NCBI RefSeq assembly: GCF_036518555.1
Contig: NZ_DATDMY010000022.1
Location: forward strand, 1 to 51,905
DNA length: 51,905 nt
Reading direction: 5' to 3'
Origin: Dokdonella_A sp036518555
Lineage (GTDB): Bacteria; Pseudomonadota; Gammaproteobacteria; Xanthomonadales; Rhodanobacteraceae
A model generated the notes under the pieces. The model was not told the DNA's origin. It ran no database searches and saw only the letters and a list, made by a program, of their open reading frames with translations. The position numbers and the translations under genes are program-made. Positions 49,670 through 51,905 of the stretch are shown one piece after another (the stretch's first letter is position 1; the number at the start of each line of letters is the position of its first letter).

Positions 49670-51577
49670 ATGAATGCCACTCCGCTTCGCGCGGCGCTTG
49701 CCGCCGTCTTCGCTTCCGCCGTCGTCACGCCGTGCGCGCTCGCCCAGGTCCACACGCCTGCCGCCTCGCCTTGGCGCGTCGATCCGTCGCGCTCCGTCCC
49801 GGCACCCGGGCCGATCGTCACCGGCGCGTTCCCGACCGAGGGATGGACCTCGCGCACGGTGATGCCGAGCGCTCGCTGGGGTCACGCGATGGCCTCGTAC
49901 ATGAGCGGTACCTGGCCGGACAACGACGCCTACGTCTACGTGATTTCGGGCGGCGATGCGTCCTTCGCGAACACGAGCCTGATGTCGCGCTACGACGTCA
50001 CCTTCGACAGCTGGGCCGATCTGGCGCCGATGACGCCCGCACGGCTGCAGATCGGCGCGGCGCGCGTCGGCACGAAGATCTACGTGCCCGGCGGTTACGC
50101 GGGCAGTTTCGCGCCGACGTCGATCCTGAGCGTCTACGACATCGTGACCGGGCTGTGGCAGCCCGGACCGTCGTTGCTGCAGGCGACCGGCGACTACGCG
50201 ATCGGCAGCTACGCCGACCGCTATGTCTACGTGATCGGTGGCTACTCCGGTTCGGCCGACCTCAACACCGTGCAGGTGTTCGACACGGCGATGAACGCGT
50301 GGTCGAGTGCCACGCCGAAGATCGGCAGTGCAGTCGCCGGCTTGCGCGGCGCGATCGTCGGCAACCACATCATCGTCGTCGGCGGCTACAGCCAGGCCCT
50401 CGCGGCGTCGCTCGCCGATGCGTACGTCGGCACCATCGACAGCGGCGATCCGAACGTGATCACGTGGGCGCCGATCGCATCGTATCCGGGCGGCACCGTC
50501 GGCAGGCTCGGCGTGGGCGTGCCGGTTGCCGCGGGTCCCGCGCTGGGTGCTTCCGGCCTCGACATCGTGATCTTCACCGGCGGCGATCCGGATGGCGGCG
50601 GCATCTCGGTGAAGCACGACAGCTGGATCTACGACTTCAACGACGGCGCATGGAAGAGCGGTCCGGACAAGCCGACCGGCGTCAGCAACATCGGCACGAT
50701 CGCCGGCGTCGCGAGCGGCGGCAAGCTGCATCTCGTGTCGACGGGCGGCTACGACGGCGTCGCCGTGGTCAACGTGAACGAGTGGCTCACGCTCGGCGAC
50801 GAAGCGCCGCCCGATCTCGCGCTCGCGGGGTCCGCCAACGGTGCCACGGTCGATCCCGGCGGCACGCTCGTGTACACCCTCGACTACAGCGTCGGCGTAC
50901 CGGGCAGCGCCGCGGACGTGACGATCACCGAGAGCGTGCCCACCGGTACGACGTTCAATGCCACCGCCAGCAGCGCGGGCTGGACCTGCGTGCCGGACGG
51001 CAGTGCCGGCAGCGACTGCGTGTACTCGCTCGGCACGCTCGCCGGGGGCGCGAGCGGCTCCGTGCAGTTCGCGGTCGACACGATCTACCCGGTGCCTGCC
51101 GGCCTCGTGCAGATCGACAACGACGCGGCGATCGCGACGGTCGCGCCGTTCGGTCCCGAACAGGATCTCGCCAACAACAGCGTCGCCATCGCCACGCCGT
51201 TCACCGGCGGCGCCGTGCAGGTCGCGCCGCTCAGCGGCCTCGTCACCACCGAGAGCGGCGGCACGGCGCAGTTCGACGTCGTGCTCCAGTTGCCGCCCAG
51301 CGCCGACGTGACGATCGATTTCGCATCGAACGATCCGAGCGAAGGCCTCCCCTCGCCAACCCGGCTCGTGTTCACGCCGGCCGACTGGAACGTTCCGCAG
51401 ACGATCGTCGTGACCGGTGTCGGCGACTTCCTCGCGGATGGCGACGTCGCGTACTCCATCATCGGCGCGGTCGTCGCGGGTTCGGGCAACTACGACGGCG
51501 TTGCCCTGCCGACGGTGTCGCTCGTCAATGTCGACGAGGTGCTCGATCGCATTTTCGCCGACGGCTTCGATCCGTGA
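49670..51577 (+). CDS. Secreted kelch/DUF11/Calx-beta-like protein with C-terminal tail
   Basis: This 635-residue protein has a signal peptide (LRAALAAVFASAVVTPCALA). Residues 70-380 form kelch repeats of a beta-propeller (YVYVISGGDASFANTSLMSR, GTKIYVPGGYAGSF, YVYVIGGYSGSADLNTVQVF, HIIVVGGYSQ). A DUF11 domain follows (GTLVYTLDYSVGVPGSAADV, ITESVPTGTTFNATAS), then a Calx-beta-like domain (VTTESGGTAQFDVVLQLPPS). It ends DRIFADGFDP, the recurrent tail. It is presumably surface-exposed. The ATG at 49670 is chosen; the frame remains open much further upstream but overlaps the dioxygenase gene. Confidence 0.85.
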   Translation: MNATPLRAALAAVFASAVVTPCALAQVHTPAASPWRVDPSRSVPAPGPIVTGAFPTEGWTSRTVMPSARWGHAMASYMSGTWPDNDAYVYVISGGDASFANTSLMSRYDVTFDSWADLAPMTPARLQIGAARVGTKIYVPGGYAGSFAPTSILSVYDIVTGLWQPGPSLLQATGDYAIGSYADRYVYVIGGYSGSADLNTVQVFDTAMNAWSSATPKIGSAVAGLRGAIVGNHIIVVGGYSQALAASLADAYVGTIDSGDPNVITWAPIASYPGGTVGRLGVGVPVAAGPALGASGLDIVIFTGGDPDGGGISVKHDSWIYDFNDGAWKSGPDKPTGVSNIGTIAGVASGGKLHLVSTGGYDGVAVVNVNEWLTLGDEAPPDLALAGSANGATVDPGGTLVYTLDYSVGVPGSAADVTITESVPTGTTFNATASSAGWTCVPDGSAGSDCVYSLGTLAGGASGSVQFAVDTIYPVPAGLVQIDNDAAIATVAPFGPEQDLANNSVAIATPFTGGAVQVAPLSGLVTTESGGTAQFDVVLQLPPSADVTIDFASNDPSEGLPSPTRLVFTPADWNVPQTIVVTGVGDFLADGDVAYSIIGAVVAGSGNYDGVALPTVSLVNVDEVLDRIFADGFDP

Positions 51578-51746
51578 GGCGCAGGCGTTCCCGGCGACGG
51601 CGCGCGGAACGTGGAACCCGCCGCGCCGGACGGCGATCGGGAGGACGCGCGCGGGCGCCAGGCGCAGCCTCCGTCAACGGATCGAGGCGTGCCGCGTTGA
51701 ACGTGCATGCGCCGGTTGCGGCGCGATTCGATCCAGGAGAACGAGC

Positions 51747-51905
51747 ATGACGACCATCGCCCACCGCATCCTGTGCGCCCTCGCGCCGACTCTGCTGCTT
51801 GCGGGCTTCGCGACCGCGCACGCGGTCGAGCCGGTACCGGGCCACCCGCGCGTGAACGAGGTGAACCAGCGCCTCGACCGCCAGCAGCATCGCATCGACG
51901 CCGGC
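51747..51905 (+). CDS. Small exported protein, partial at right edge
   Basis: From the ATG at 51747, with AGGAGA about eight bases upstream, the visible 53 residues are a signal peptide (ILCALAPTLLLAGFATAHAV) and the start of a helical mature part (GHPRVNEVNQRLDRQQHRID). The 'GHPRVNxVNxRLxxQQxRI' start is typical of small periplasmic proteins of unknown function in proteobacteria. The gene is cut by the window. Confidence 0.7.
   Translation, partial: MTTIAHRILCALAPTLLLAGFATAHAVEPVPGHPRVNEVNQRLDRQQHRIDAG

Overview
The window is high-GC DNA, most likely from a gammaproteobacterium of the Lysobacterales (Xanthomonadales), perhaps a Rhodanobacteraceae/Dokdonella-like organism. This rests on many secreted proteins ending in a short 'IFxDGF(D/E)' tail, typical Xanthomonadales-type small periplasmic proteins and a B3 metallo-beta-lactamase. 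The assignment is inference from protein style, not from a marker gene.

Region 1 (1-9.2 kb) is a metal-resistance block. A divergent merR faces a minus-strand mer-type operon (merT-like, thioredoxin-like, GDCCVxC protein, DMT permease running off the left edge) across a classic mer operator/promoter. No merA is visible. Convergent to merR is a copper/silver efflux operon (small Cys/His periplasmic protein, TolC-like CusC, CusB with a fused CusF domain, CusA).

Region 2 (9.2-12.3 kb) is an accessory module. An XRE regulator with a small partner gene is divergent from a three-gene operon ending in an SseB-domain protein. A strong sigma70 promoter and a 16-bp perfect palindrome lie between them. 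The first two genes of the operon are unrecognised.

Region 3 (12.3-22.2 kb) is a gene graveyard rich in repeats. It holds five separate fragments of one thioredoxin-type gene, three copies of AAAGGGGACGGAGT lying at gene-fusion junctions, a truncated hicBA toxin-antitoxin pair fused in frame to a thioredoxin fragment, an IS4-type transposase remnant, a REP doublet, a striking 21-bp-period palindrome array, a tandem array of about 102-bp units, a decayed beta-helix gene and an initiator-like tRNA with an odd anticodon loop. Intact genes among them are a beta-helix protein, an Ig-like-repeat secreted protein, a TonB-like protein, a membrane-anchored glutaredoxin and a 59-residue Cys-rich secreted peptide.

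Region 4 (22.4-51.9 kb) is orderly chromosome: secreted proteins (LPMO-like, delta-60 repeat, beta-helix, kelch/DUF11, collagen-like), a GT39-type membrane glycosyltransferase, B3 beta-lactamase, a DUF1800-DUF1501 pair, M23 peptidase, GT2, nitroreductase, a glucose dehydrogenase-GH15 operon, a YadGH-like ABC exporter, a PP2C-TPR pair and a phytanoyl-CoA-type dioxygenase. Eight proteins or remnants across regions 3 and 4 carry the same C-terminal tail, which is the most system-like pattern in the window.
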